Shown in pieces: positions 53,148-64,000 of a DNA stretch of 64,000 nucleotides (its first letter is position 1; each line of letters opens with the position of its first letter). Source of the DNA: Tubulanus polymorphus (Eukaryota > Nemertea > Palaeonemertea > Tubulaniformes > Tubulanidae); the NCBI RefSeq assembly GCF_964204645.1, contig NC_134025.1:14513001-14577000 (forward strand). The letters run 5' to 3'. The position numbers and the translations under genes were made by a program. A model generated the notes under the pieces. That model was not told the DNA's origin, searched no databases, and saw only the letters and a list, made by a program, of their open reading frames with translations.

Positions 53148-54828
53148 TTATAATACATATTTTTATTAAAATTTGATTAACACGTTAGAATTCTTTTCAT
53201 TATCTCGTTCTCTTTTGTTTCTTCTCTTTTAAATTTTAAGTATTCATCTAATTTACAACCATAAGCAACTGTATGAATTCCATCATCCAGAATATATCTT
53301 TTATCATCAAATGGGTTTAGACTTATCTTTTCAATTTCTTCAACATATTGTTCATTATTTGGTTCATTGTTCCAAAATTCAATGAATTTCTTTGCTTTAT
53401 CTAATTGATCCAAATATAACTGAAAATCTAGTTTATTAGATTTGATTTGATTTTCTTTCTTTTCAAGAGGTCTTAGATTCTTCCAATTCCAAATTAATTT
53501 CTGATTATGTTCATCATTCATGTTAAATTTAGATATCGGTAACACATGATCAATATGAAAGTATTCACCATAGTTTTTTTCATTCATTTTATCGTTGAAT
53601 TGATATACAATCCATGATTTGAGAAATTCATCTGAACAACCCAATAAATTAGATAGTGTAACTGAATGCGCTTCTTTACTGAATAATTGTGATAGTCTAT
53701 TACCTAGACATTGTTTCATTTTAAAATTAAAATCTGTTTGATATCTTTCTTTATGATATTTGTTTTGATACGCTTTAACACGTTCTGGATTATTTTCCTT
53801 CCATTGCTTAATTTTATCGTTGCGTGCTTCAATATTATCTCTATAATATTGTTGATTATTCTGATGATTATAACAGCTTTTGCAATTATGGCGTAAACCA
53901 TCTTTACCAATCTTACGTTTATGATAATCTGTAAATGGCTTACTTATTTTACATTTGTTATATCTTTAATTCTATCTAGAAATAATTTGTTGTTCTCACT
54001 GTGTGTTTGTTTACTCTCCATTTATAATACATATTTTTATTAAAATTTGATTAACACGTTAGAATTCTTTTCATTATCTCGTTCTCTTTTGTTTCTTCTC
54101 TTTTAAATTTTAAGTATTCATCTAAATTACAACCATAAGCAACTGTATGAATTCCATCATCCAGAATATATCTTTTATCATCAAATGGGTTTAGACTTAT
54201 CTTTTCAATTTCTTCAACATATCGTTCATTATTTGGTTCATTGTTCCAAAATTCAATGAATTTCTTTGCTTTATCTAATTGATCCAAATATAACTGAAAA
54301 TCTAGTTTATTAGATTTGATTTGATTTTCTTTCTTTTCAAGAGGTCTTAGATTCTTCCAATTCCAAATTAATTTCTGATTGTGTTCATCATTCATGTTAA
54401 ATTTAGATATCGGTAACACATGATCAATATGAAAGTATTCACCATAGTTTTTTTCATTCATTTTATCGTTGAATTGATATACAATCCATGATTTGAGAAA
54501 TTCATCTGAACAACCCAATAAATTAGATAGTGTAACTGAATGCGCTTCTTTACTGAATAATTGTGATAATCTATTACCTAGACATTGTTTCATTTTAAAA
54601 TTAAAATCTGTTTGACATCTTTCTTTATGATATTTATTTTGATACGCTTTAACGCGTTCTGGATTATTTTCCTTCCATTGCTTAATTTTATCGATTCGTG
54701 CTTCAATATTATCTCTATAATATTGTTGATTATTCTGATGATAACAGCTTTTGCAATTATGGCGTAAACCATCTTTACCAATCTTACGTTTATAATAATC
54801 TGTAAATGGCTTACTTATTTTACATTTG
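53073..54828. repeat. Tandem duplication of about 872 bp covering the HNH gene
   Basis: The junction word TTTTACATTTG occurs at 53073, 53947 and 54818. Copies 53073-53946 and 53947-54817 are nearly identical and differ by one 3-bp indel and scattered substitutions. Unequal exchange at this 11-bp word explains it. Confidence 0.93.
53177..53965 (-). pseudogene. HNH endonuclease copy 1, 5'-truncated
   Basis: Same coding sequence as copy 2 (HIDHVLPISKFNM, IWNWKNLRPLEKKENQIKSN), with the shared PolB-like tail. The frame is open to about 53965 but lacks a start codon and the first Cys pair; its upstream end is out-of-frame sequence from the 117-residue gene. The first ATG is at 53719, after the zinc knuckle. 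Probably non-functional, though the HNH motif itself is intact. Confidence 0.85.
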
Positions 54829-54899
54829 CAACATGTTTTATGATATATATTTATAACACTATTTGTAATATTGATAGTTTGTGATTGTTCCGGCTCCAT
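54051..54899 (-). CDS. HNH endonuclease with zinc knuckle and PolB-like C-terminal tail
   Basis: 282 residues. Zinc-binding N-terminus (CCKCKISKPF...HNCKSCYHQ, residues about 18-50). HNH core with YFHIDHVLPISKFN (metal-binding His/Asp/His) and IWNWKNLRPLEKKENQIKSN. The last about 58 residues (EEIEKISLNPFDDKRYILDD...) are nearly identical to the PolB C-terminus. Such HNH genes are often homing-type endonucleases in large DNA viruses. Located next to PolB, whose 3' end it seems to have captured. Starts TATAAATG. A spread function (cutting HNH-free PolB loci) is inference. Confidence 0.88.
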   Translation of the reverse strand: MEPEQSQTINITNSVINIYHKTCCKCKISKPFTDYYKRKIGKDGLRHNCKSCYHQNNQQYYRDNIEARIDKIKQWKENNPERVKAYQNKYHKERCQTDFNFKMKQCLGNRLSQLFSKEAHSVTLSNLLGCSDEFLKSWIVYQFNDKMNEKNYGEYFHIDHVLPISKFNMNDEHNQKLIWNWKNLRPLEKKENQIKSNKLDFQLYLDQLDKAKKFIEFWNNEPNNERYVEEIEKISLNPFDDKRYILDDGIHTVAYGCNLDEYLKFKREETKENEIMKRILTC

Positions 54900-54928
54900 T
54901 TATAATATATATTTTCATTAAAACTGAA

Positions 54929-57900
54929 TTAACACGTTATAATCCTGTTCATTATTTCCTTTTCTTTCTCTTCTTCCCTTTTAAATTTTAAGTATTCATC
55001 TAAATTGCAACCATACGCGACTGTGTGTATACCATCATCTAATATATATCGTTTATCATCAAATGGATTCAAACTTATCTTCTCTATTTCTTCAATAAAC
55101 ATTTCGTGGTACTCAGATCTTAAACATCTCATCTTATGTTTTCTAACTTCTTCATTGAATATACAATTGATGTAATCTTTGAAATGAATATTCTTTTCTA
55201 CTACACTTTTGGTTATTCCTTTTAACTTTTTAGCTTCATGTTCTTTAGTTTTATATGAATACATTTTAGATCTAATACCGATGAATTCAGTCATTTCTTC
55301 ACCGCCTAATTCATCTTTGAATTTACCGGGAACTTTTTTATTATCATTGCTAAACAATTCATGATGTTTAGGATAATTACTAAAATCAAAATGATGTTTT
55401 AATGTTTTTAAATCATCAGTTATGTTATCAGTTTTTATCTTTAATATGTAACTGTCAGTATCAAAATATAATATTTCTATAAGTTTTTCTCCAAAAAGTG
55501 GTTGTAATATATTATAATAGAATTCATACATTAGTAATTTTGATAATTCTAAAACTGATGCACCAACATAGATTGGTTTATTAAATTTCATTGATGTTCT
55601 TCTCATCTTAACTGCGGCTAAATTTTCATCAAATATTCTGTTACCAATGAACTTAGGATATGATTGTAAATGTCTTATCCTTTTACCATTACTAACTAAC
55701 TCAATATCATTTCTATTTCTAATATTTTCACAAGTCTTACCATAGAATGCATTATTCATTAACTTGAAGAAATCTTTTTCGAAATCAGTTTTAGCTTTAG
55801 TTCCCTGTTTGGTGTTAAAATCTATATATTTTTCTAACCATTTAGATTGACTGAATGAAATATATCTATGTAATTTTTTTAGAATCATTCCTTGATTCAA
55901 ATAAAACTTTAACATTCTGTAATGTACTACATAATTATATTTATCTTCTTGAGATACCATTAACTTTTCTGTATGAATATGATTTTCGGGTTTAATTCTT
56001 TTTTGGTAATTTGATAATTCTTCATGAGTTACAGTTTTATGTTCGGGGCAGTATGCTAGATTTCTAGATTTAAATTTAATATGTTCAGGATATTCTAAAT
56101 CTACAACAAAGAAGTAACCAATATCTGAATCATCTGCAATATCTAGAATTCTTTTCTTCCAATCAAATTTATCATAATTTTCATTCTGTAAAACTTCTCT
56201 TATTTCAAATACTCCATAAGGTTGTGGTTCCATCATTGCCCAACCATACAAATTATTTGCATCTATATATAATAACTTATATCCAGGGTTATCATTTACA
56301 TTGAAATATCTATCACCTAATACACCTGAAACTCCTCCTCTTATAGATTTTTCAAATAATAATAATTGATCTATATTTGTTAACAAATCCATTTTTATAT
56401 CTGTAAATTTTAATCCACAATCCCATGTTAAACCTGGTGATGAATAACAATGACAAGGATCAATGTTAAAATATTTTAGGTTTACATCTCTAAACCTTTC
56501 GAATATATCGGTTAATAATAATACATCTGATTTTAGATATAAATCTACTAATTGCCCATGATTTTCTATTTTTAAATGATTCCAAATATTCAATGTTCTA
56601 TTATAGACTTCATCTTTAACATATTCATTTTTTAATTCATAATAGAATTGTTCTTTTAATAATTCAGTTATGTTAAAATCATTATGATTTTTATAAAATG
56701 AATATGGAATTGCGCCTTTATATCTCATTAATTGAAAATCATCATTATTTGGGTGGTGTTGCTTTAATATTTTTAATTCATCATCAACTAATGATTTTGA
56801 TAAGTTATCTAATGAACTATTTAAAAATCTATATGAATCTATAAATCTTAGACACCCAAATTGGAATGATATATAATTCTTAGCTTGCAAATTGCAATTC
56901 TCATGTGCAGCGCCTCTAAACTTTCCATTCAAATGATCATGGTCTCTTACTTTTTTATCTTTATAATTAAATATCTTTTCACAATAATAACATTTACCTG
57001 CAAACGCAAATGCTTCTTTATCTTCTTCTGTCATTATAATTTCTATATTTGTATTCAATAATTTACTAAATCTTATTTCATATTCAATTAATAAGTCACA
57101 AAAATGATTGATAACATTTTCATTTCTGTAATGATAATATTCACTTTCAATTAGTTCTGGATAATCAGATTTTAAATATAACCCGAAAGCTGCAGCCGAT
57201 TGATGAATCTTTTTAATTGTATTTGTTTTTGGTGGTTCATCTGAAAAATCATTTTCTTTAGAATTTAATTTCTTTCTTTTATAATATATTTCTTTTCTAT
57301 CTTGATCAGTTAGTTCTTTATTTAATGATTCAAAATCTCCATATATTACAAATGGTGCTTTATTTTTGTAATCATATTTTTTGAATTCTAATATTTTATC
57401 TTTTTCATTTGGTAAAACTAATTTACAATAATCATGATTTTCACATAATTGTTTATGATTTAATAATGCACTTTCAGTTCTGAATTTATGTAAACATTTT
57501 CTACATAGATATATTTTATTATCAAAATCATTTTCTGATTTAAAAAATAAATCAATTCTTTTAATCCACATATAATGATTCTCATAATATAATATATCTA
57601 TAACACCATTTGAATCATAATCTTTTGATAGGTATAAAGGTTCTAATGTATAATGTTTTATATTGTTACCTTTTGTATTTGGTAATTTGATTAAATCAAA
57701 TACATTTATCTTTATATTATTATCTCTTTCTATTTTTGGGATGTTTTTAATTCTAACAGGATACTTATCTATCTTATAATTATTTGCAAATGGTTAATAA
57801 TGAGTTAATCTAAAACTATGTGTAATATCTTCTGTTGGGTGTAAACAACTTATAATTGTCCATAGAAAACATTTATCATCAAAATTTTGTACATTTATTA

Positions 57901-58787
57901 CAGCATTAGTTTTAAATGGTAGTTTAATATAACTCGATGCTTCAATATCTGGTTCTTTATAATGATACATTATTTTCATCAATTGGTTTTGATTTAGTTA
58001 ACTTATTAAATTTTGTGTTATAAACATGTTAAGTCATAAATATTATTTCATCAAATATTAAACCAGATCCTTCTAAATATTTCTCTTCTATTTTAGTTTT
58101 TACTTCATTATAACATTTATCTAATTTATCATCTATATGTTGTTTTGATATAATATGTTGTGAATGAGAATTTAGATTATATATTGGTTTATCTTCAGAT
58201 TTTATGAATTTAACTTTAGAAGATATACTAATTTTAGGGTATTCAACATCAGTTATTATTTTTATTATTTCTTTCATATTTTCTAAATGTTTTTTATTTT
58301 CTTCTAATGTTTTTCCTTTATGAAATTTAAACTCGATAGCTGCTGGGCCAATATCACTTTTAAATGCTTCGGTTATCTCTATATCTTTTTTATTATCTAA
58401 TGAATTAATGTAATTTCTTACATCTTCCATGTATGGTCTTTTATTGTTTAATTTATTTTTTATGCTTTTAATTGTCTTCTGTTTCTTATCATTATCTTTA
58501 TCAAAATAATCTTCACCTAAAATATCATTATTCTTATTTCTAATATGACTTTTAGATTTTAAATTTTCTTTATAATATCTTTTATCACTGAATGATTGAT
58601 TACATGTATCACATTTATATTTTTCTTTTTCATTCTTTAATTCATCTAATTTAGTTTCTAATATATCATCTTTATATTCTAGTTTCAATTTATTCTCTAA
58701 ATGTGTTTTAATTTTATTGTGTCTTGCTTTTTGGGATTTATATAGATTGATATTACATGTTGGACAGTAGTACTTATTTGCTTCCAT
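54929..58787 (-). pseudogene. Zinc-finger/family B DNA polymerase of E2, two stops and one frameshift
   Basis: The start lies in the right TIR (58787). The 252-codon first frame has two C2H2-type fingers (YYCPTCNINLYKSQKARHNK and YKCDTCNQSFSDKRYYKENL), then family-typical LEGSGLIFDEI, and ends with a TAA at 58029. A frameshift at about 57995 follows, then AVINVQNFDDKCFLW; another TAA is at 57794. The main frame (880 residues) has Exo I (VIYGDFESLN), VRDHDHLNGKFRGAAHENCN, Exo III (YLKSDVLLLTDI), motif A (YIDANNLYGWAM), KLMNNAFYGKT, and motif C (LYFDTDSYILKI). Exo II is missing: the sequence jumps from AAHENCNLQAK to NYISFQFGCL, an apparent internal deletion. Replication would need a helper. 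Confidence 0.92.
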
Positions 58788-59018
58788 TTTAATATCAAAT
58801 TTTTTATTAAAATTGATTTTAGAAGTTATTCATTTTTATTTTATTCATATATATGAATATTTTAAGAGTAATAGGGAATAAGTTGTTTCATATCAAAGGT
58901 TGAAGGGGCGAGTGAGTAAAAAATAAAAAATAAATTCGAGTTTGCGAGAATTTATTTTTTATTTTTTATGAGCTCGACCCTTCGACCTTTGGTATGAAAC
59001 AACTTATTCCCTATTACT
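58674..59018. repeat. E2 right terminal inverted repeat
   Basis: 345 bp, inverted match of 41711-42055. Contains the PolB 5' end (start codon at 58787). Confidence 0.95.
58867..59018. repeat. E2 right terminal 152-bp quasi-palindrome
   Basis: Mirror image of 41711-41862: starts AGTAATAGGG, ends CCCTATTACT, loop TCGAGTTTGCGAGA. Both tips carry the same mismatched stem, so each end could fold into one imperfect hairpin. Confidence 0.93.
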
Positions 59019-59205
59019 GATATAGCGCTCTATGGCCCACGCTCAATTCATAAACTGGTCCGCAAATAAAGTGTTTAGAAGTATAATTGACACGTTTGTA
59101 CGATTTTGCGCTGTAAATTTATCATTTTTCAGGACTCAAGGACCAGAAATTGGCAATATTTTTGATACAAACTGAGAAAGTATCAAAACATTTGGGAACG
59201 TGTTT
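59019..59205. repeat. TIR copy B, right part (continues 41480-41710)
   Basis: Begins with the duplicated target GATATA and matches 33812-34002 inverted (TCTATGGCCCAC, CGTTTGTACGATTTT, AAACTGAGAAAGTATC) up to about 59205. Confidence 0.88.
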
Positions 59206-60924
59206 TCCATGGTATAGTATATGGGAGGAAAAAACAGTAATTAGATTATTTACATAAAGGCTAATAAAAGCATTTAAATCTCAATAAACTGGACTCACTC
59301 CAGAGAGATTGCGACAGTCACCGCAGAGATTCAGAATTACGATTTAGACCGGACCTGGTACCAGTTTCTGACCACACACGATTTTGACCGGTCATAAATT
59401 TGGACCCGACTTGGTTCGCTCTTTTAGACCGTGCCAGGTACTTTTGCCCGTATGAACGCTTGGTCCGGTCTAAATTGGACCAGACCAAATTTAGACCGGC
59501 CTAAATTTCGACGTGTGAATGCGCCATATAACGCAAACTAAGCGAGTTATTTGGTTATGACGCGACAGGATAATCGGTTCACGTGCATCGCGAGACAAAT
59601 AATCCGCATGTATTAATCGACCATTTAATTCGCACGTAGGTTGATACGCCATTTTCATCGATTTTCGGATTCAACTTCAATATTTTACTGCTTGTCGCTA
59701 CGGATTTGAACTTTTCCAAGATGTTATTTCGTGACTGAACACATCGCGTTGTGTTTTTCGAATCTACTAATTTTCTACAGCGTTTAGCTCCGAGACAAGT
59801 AAATGACGCATTGGCAATTTTTGAACTGAATTATTCAATTCGACACGTTTTTAAAATTGGTTTCAGCAACCTTCAACACGGAATGACGGTCACCACATGA
59901 CAACGCAACCACCCAAATTTTCCAGTGATTAAGCCGACTTGGTCAAAAAGCTGAGGGCAGTTTTTTAGCCTAAAATACATGGTTATCATAAAGAAATTGA
60001 CAAATTGAGTGAATTAAAATCTCCTGATGAAGGGCCTCCCGCCTTTGTTTTTTTTTTAAATAAAAATCAAGACAAATATTGGCTATGATTTTTTTTCTAA
60101 ATATATAAATAAATACCGCCTTGGAAGACCCGCTACGAACCCTGTCTAGAATCACCAGCTCCAGTCGCGGTAGTCAATTTGATCAAATGCTGCCGTTTTC
60201 CCTTTTAAATGTGACGCAATACTTCTTCCGGAACATCCCCCACGAAGTCTCGAACTCTAACGTAATTTTTTGACGCCTTATAAAACGTTACTATTATGAA
60301 ACCTAAACAATGTTAACCATTCAGTGTCATTTTACAAACGACAACCGTAAATCGATGTGCAAAACGTCACAGGTCTATGCGTACACATACAAGCTATTTG
60401 GCAAAATATTACTGACTAAGATGTAGAATGGCTTCCTGTGATTATATAATGACCTCTATTTGAACGTCGTAATATTATATTGCATTGAGTATCATTAGAA
60501 TACGTATTGTTATAGTAAAGGATGTATGATTATATCAGGAGCGGCAGGCATATATAGAAATGATTAGTAAATCGGATTAATCGGTTAAATGGCGGATGTA
60601 TACACGATTTGGAAGTCTGATATAAAAGTCTGACCCTAACATGGGGATGCTGGTGGAATGACGAAGCTATCTACGATCTGTGTAGGGCCAGCGTGAATTT
60701 CATCGGCGGCTACAAGCGGTCTATATAAAAGTCAGATTCGGTTAAAAAGACACTTTCTAGAATCCACAGTCATATACGTGTTTATGAAAGGGGCGTCCTC
60801 CGGGGCGCAATCGGCGCCCTCTATTAAATAATATATGTAATGATGATGATATAGTTAATTATCTATCATCAAGATCATGTGAATGACGCTTTATTCCTAA
60901 GAGAGCTAATTCGGGGGTCTATGG
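59206..60924. other. Intergenic; possible MITE at 59340-59525
   Basis: No gene. 59340-59525 is rich in TAGACCGG and AATTTAGACCGGCC words in both orientations and ends ACGTGTGAATGCGCC, a typical MITE terminus. The rest was not recognised. Confidence 0.5.
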
Positions 60925-61515
60925 GAAAGGTTAATTGGAATGACGAAACGGCTACTGAGAAAAGTTCTACATCGTAACAAACTCGATCGAGACGAACTTG
61001 CAACAATGGTGACCGAAATCGAAGCGGTGTTAAATGATAGGCCGTTGACGTACGTGTCCAGTGATATAGACGCCCAGATCCGATAACACCGTCCCAATTG
61101 TTCCAGGGACGTCGTATTCGTACCGTATTCCGTCGTAAACATCGATGATCTGTGCGATCCGAGTTTACAGAGACCGCTACTCAATACAGAGCTAAGCACC
61201 GAGCTCACCTGTTTCAGCATTTCGTGAAAAGATGGCAGCATGGGTATCTTACAGCTTTACGCGAGACTCAAGTTAATTTCGGAAGTCGGCGTTCAAACGT
61301 TCGCGTTGGAGACATCGTCCTAATTCATAATGATGGACTGCGAGTCGACTGGAGGCTTAGGAGAGTCACCGGTTTGAATTTTTGCCGGGACAACGTCGTG
61401 CGTTCAGCGTTACTTAAAACCGCAACAGGAACGACTAGTAGACCGTTAACAAAGCTCTATCCGCTAGAGGTAAATTGCGGTGGTGAATCAACAACAGTCG
61501 AACGTGGTCCAGTTT
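60925..61515 (+). pseudogene. BEL/Pao integrase 3' fragment
   Basis: 60925-61083 encodes ERLIGMTKRLLRKVL, ELATMVTEIEAVLNDRPLTY and VSSDID, beginning at the catalytic Glu region. A TAA follows at 61084-61086. Another frame (about 61152-61515) gives FVKRWQHGYLTALRET, VRVGDIVLIHNDGLRVDWRL and LLKTATGTTSRPLTKLYPLE, the C-terminal domain also found at 11041-11442. No LTR recognised. An old, isolated piece unrelated to the deletion in the 10-15 kb element. Confidence 0.88.
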
Positions 61516-61640
61516 TCATCTTGTGTATATTTTTTCCTCTTTTCTAGGGCTGCTTTCTTGTATAAGCTAAATGTTGCTTCAAAGCAGTCCCTCATTCATT
61601 TAATATTACTTCATCTTTAATGTATTTCCTTACTCATTAA

Positions 61641-62093
61641 TTAGGGTTTTCTGTTACATCACAGAAAACCCTATTGAGATTCGCGTGTTTCTTATTATTA
61701 GGGTTTTCTGTTACATCACAGAAAACCCTATTGAGATTCGTGTGTTTCTTATTATTATTAGGGTTTTCTGTTACATCACAGAAAACCCTATTGAGATTCG
61801 CGTGTTTCTTATTAGGGTTTTCTGTTACATCACAGAAAACCCTATTGAGATTCGCGTGTTTCTTATTATTATTATTATTATTATAAGGGTTTTCTGTTAT
61901 TTCACAGAAAACCCTATTGATATCCGCGTGATTATTAGGGTTTTCTGTTACATCACAGAAAACCCTATTGAGATTCGCGTGTTTCTTATTATTATTTGGG
62001 TTTCTGCTGCCTTCGCAGAAACCCTATTGTATTCCTGCTGATTATTATTAGGGTTTCTGCTGCCTTCGCAGAAACCCTATTGTATTCCTGCTG

Positions 62094-62095
<2 letters not shown>
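61641..62095. repeat. Array of hairpin units (AGGGTTTTCTGT ... ACAGAAAACCCT), about 8 copies
   Basis: Units of about 45-75 bp. Each holds a perfect 12-bp stem with a short loop (TACATC), followed by ATTGAGATTCGCGTG and (TTA)n spacers. The last two units use a variant stem (AGGGTTTCTGC TGCCTTC GCAGAAACCCT) followed by ATTGTATTCCTGCTG. Confidence 0.92.
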
Positions 62096-62131
<36 letters not shown>

Positions 62132-62142
62132 CATTATTATTA
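62096..62142. repeat. (ATT)n microsatellite
   Basis: About 14 ATT units between the hairpin array and the first copy of the 340-bp direct repeat. A shorter run precedes the second copy. Confidence 0.9.

Positions 62143-64000
<1,858 letters not shown>

Larger units (their letters stand above)
41711..59018. mobile_element. Maverick/Polinton element E2, complete end to end (17,308 bp)
   Basis: Begins AGTAATAGGG and ends CCCTATTACT, with 345-bp TIRs (41711-42055; 58674-59018). Target duplication TATATA (41705-41710) and GATATA (59019-59024): six bases, one mismatch, and the paralogous unoccupied site reads GATATT. Six-base duplications are standard for Polintons. Plus strand: unknown protein, TM protein, integrase, packaging ATPase. 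Minus strand: zinc-finger protein, MCP-like, conserved virion proteins, small membrane proteins, penton-like protein, DNA-associated protein, two HNH genes, zinc-finger/PolB. Strongly AT-rich. Integrase and ATPase are intact; PolB and MCP-like genes are interrupted. No protease was recognised. Confidence 0.95.

Noticed and set aside
61641-62095. CRISPR-like array
   Set aside because: Regular palindromic units but spacers are (TTA)n simple sequence, no cas genes, eukaryotic context.

Overview
This is a metazoan genome window, probably from a marine invertebrate; I cannot name the phylum. Evidence for this: GT-AG split exons of a HECT E3 ligase gene, an axonemal (outer dynein arm docking) coiled-coil protein, a BEL/Pao LTR retrotransposon, non-LTR retrotransposons, many MITE/foldback elements and two Maverick/Polinton virus-like transposons. 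Almost everything recognisable is mobile DNA. Only the HECT exons (19.06-21.20 kb) and the ODAD1/CCDC63-like ORF (27.83-29.50 kb) look host-derived, plus one unassigned possible exon (22.22-22.44 kb).

Layout. (1) 1 to about 9.5 kb: Polinton E1, cut by the window start and decayed. Minus strand: pVI/pX-like small protein, penton-like protein, chromodomain integrase, Cys-rich ORF, TATA-binding-protein-like protein, two conserved Polinton ORFs and packaging ATPase. Plus strand: zinc-finger/family B DNA polymerase that seems to carry two introns. (2) 9.8 kb: a 28-bp minisatellite whose unit resembles linked YY1/CRE/ETS sites. (3) 10.29-15.90 kb: a complete BEL/Pao insertion (213-bp LTRs, 5-bp TSD) lacking the integrase core and with a 450-bp MITE in gag. 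(4) 15.9-33.8 kb: MITEs, foldbacks, tandem repeats, the HECT exons, the ODAD1-like ORF and a LINE RT fragment split by a TIR element with a minisatellite core. (5) 33.8-41.7 kb: remains of a large TIR element carrying a LINE. (6) 41,711-59,018: Polinton E2, 17.3 kb, complete end to end. It has 345-bp TIRs, 6-bp TSDs, a pre-integration site visible in the other TIR of its host element, and a 152-bp quasi-palindrome at each tip. (7) 59.0-64.0 kb: a BEL integrase fragment, a hairpin-unit array and a 1.43-kb repeat.

How the genes work together. Both Polintons carry a DDE integrase with C-terminal chromodomain, an A32/FtsK-HerA-like packaging ATPase, zinc-finger plus PolB replication protein, and virion proteins; this is the gene set of an integrating dsDNA virus. 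No adenain-type protease was recognised in E2 or in the visible part of E1. E2 is very AT-rich. Integrase, ATPase and penton-like genes are open, whereas PolB, MCP-like and several others carry nonsense codons or frameshifts. In E2 plus-strand genes (integrase, ATPase) converge on a long minus-strand cluster of virion and replication genes. Seven minus-strand genes begin with TAATTTTTT(T), a short spacer and TAAATG, a layout like poxvirus late promoters. Points most worth a second look: that motif, the terminal hairpins of E2, the TBP-like gene of E1, and the shared C-terminal tail of PolB and the HNH proteins in E2.
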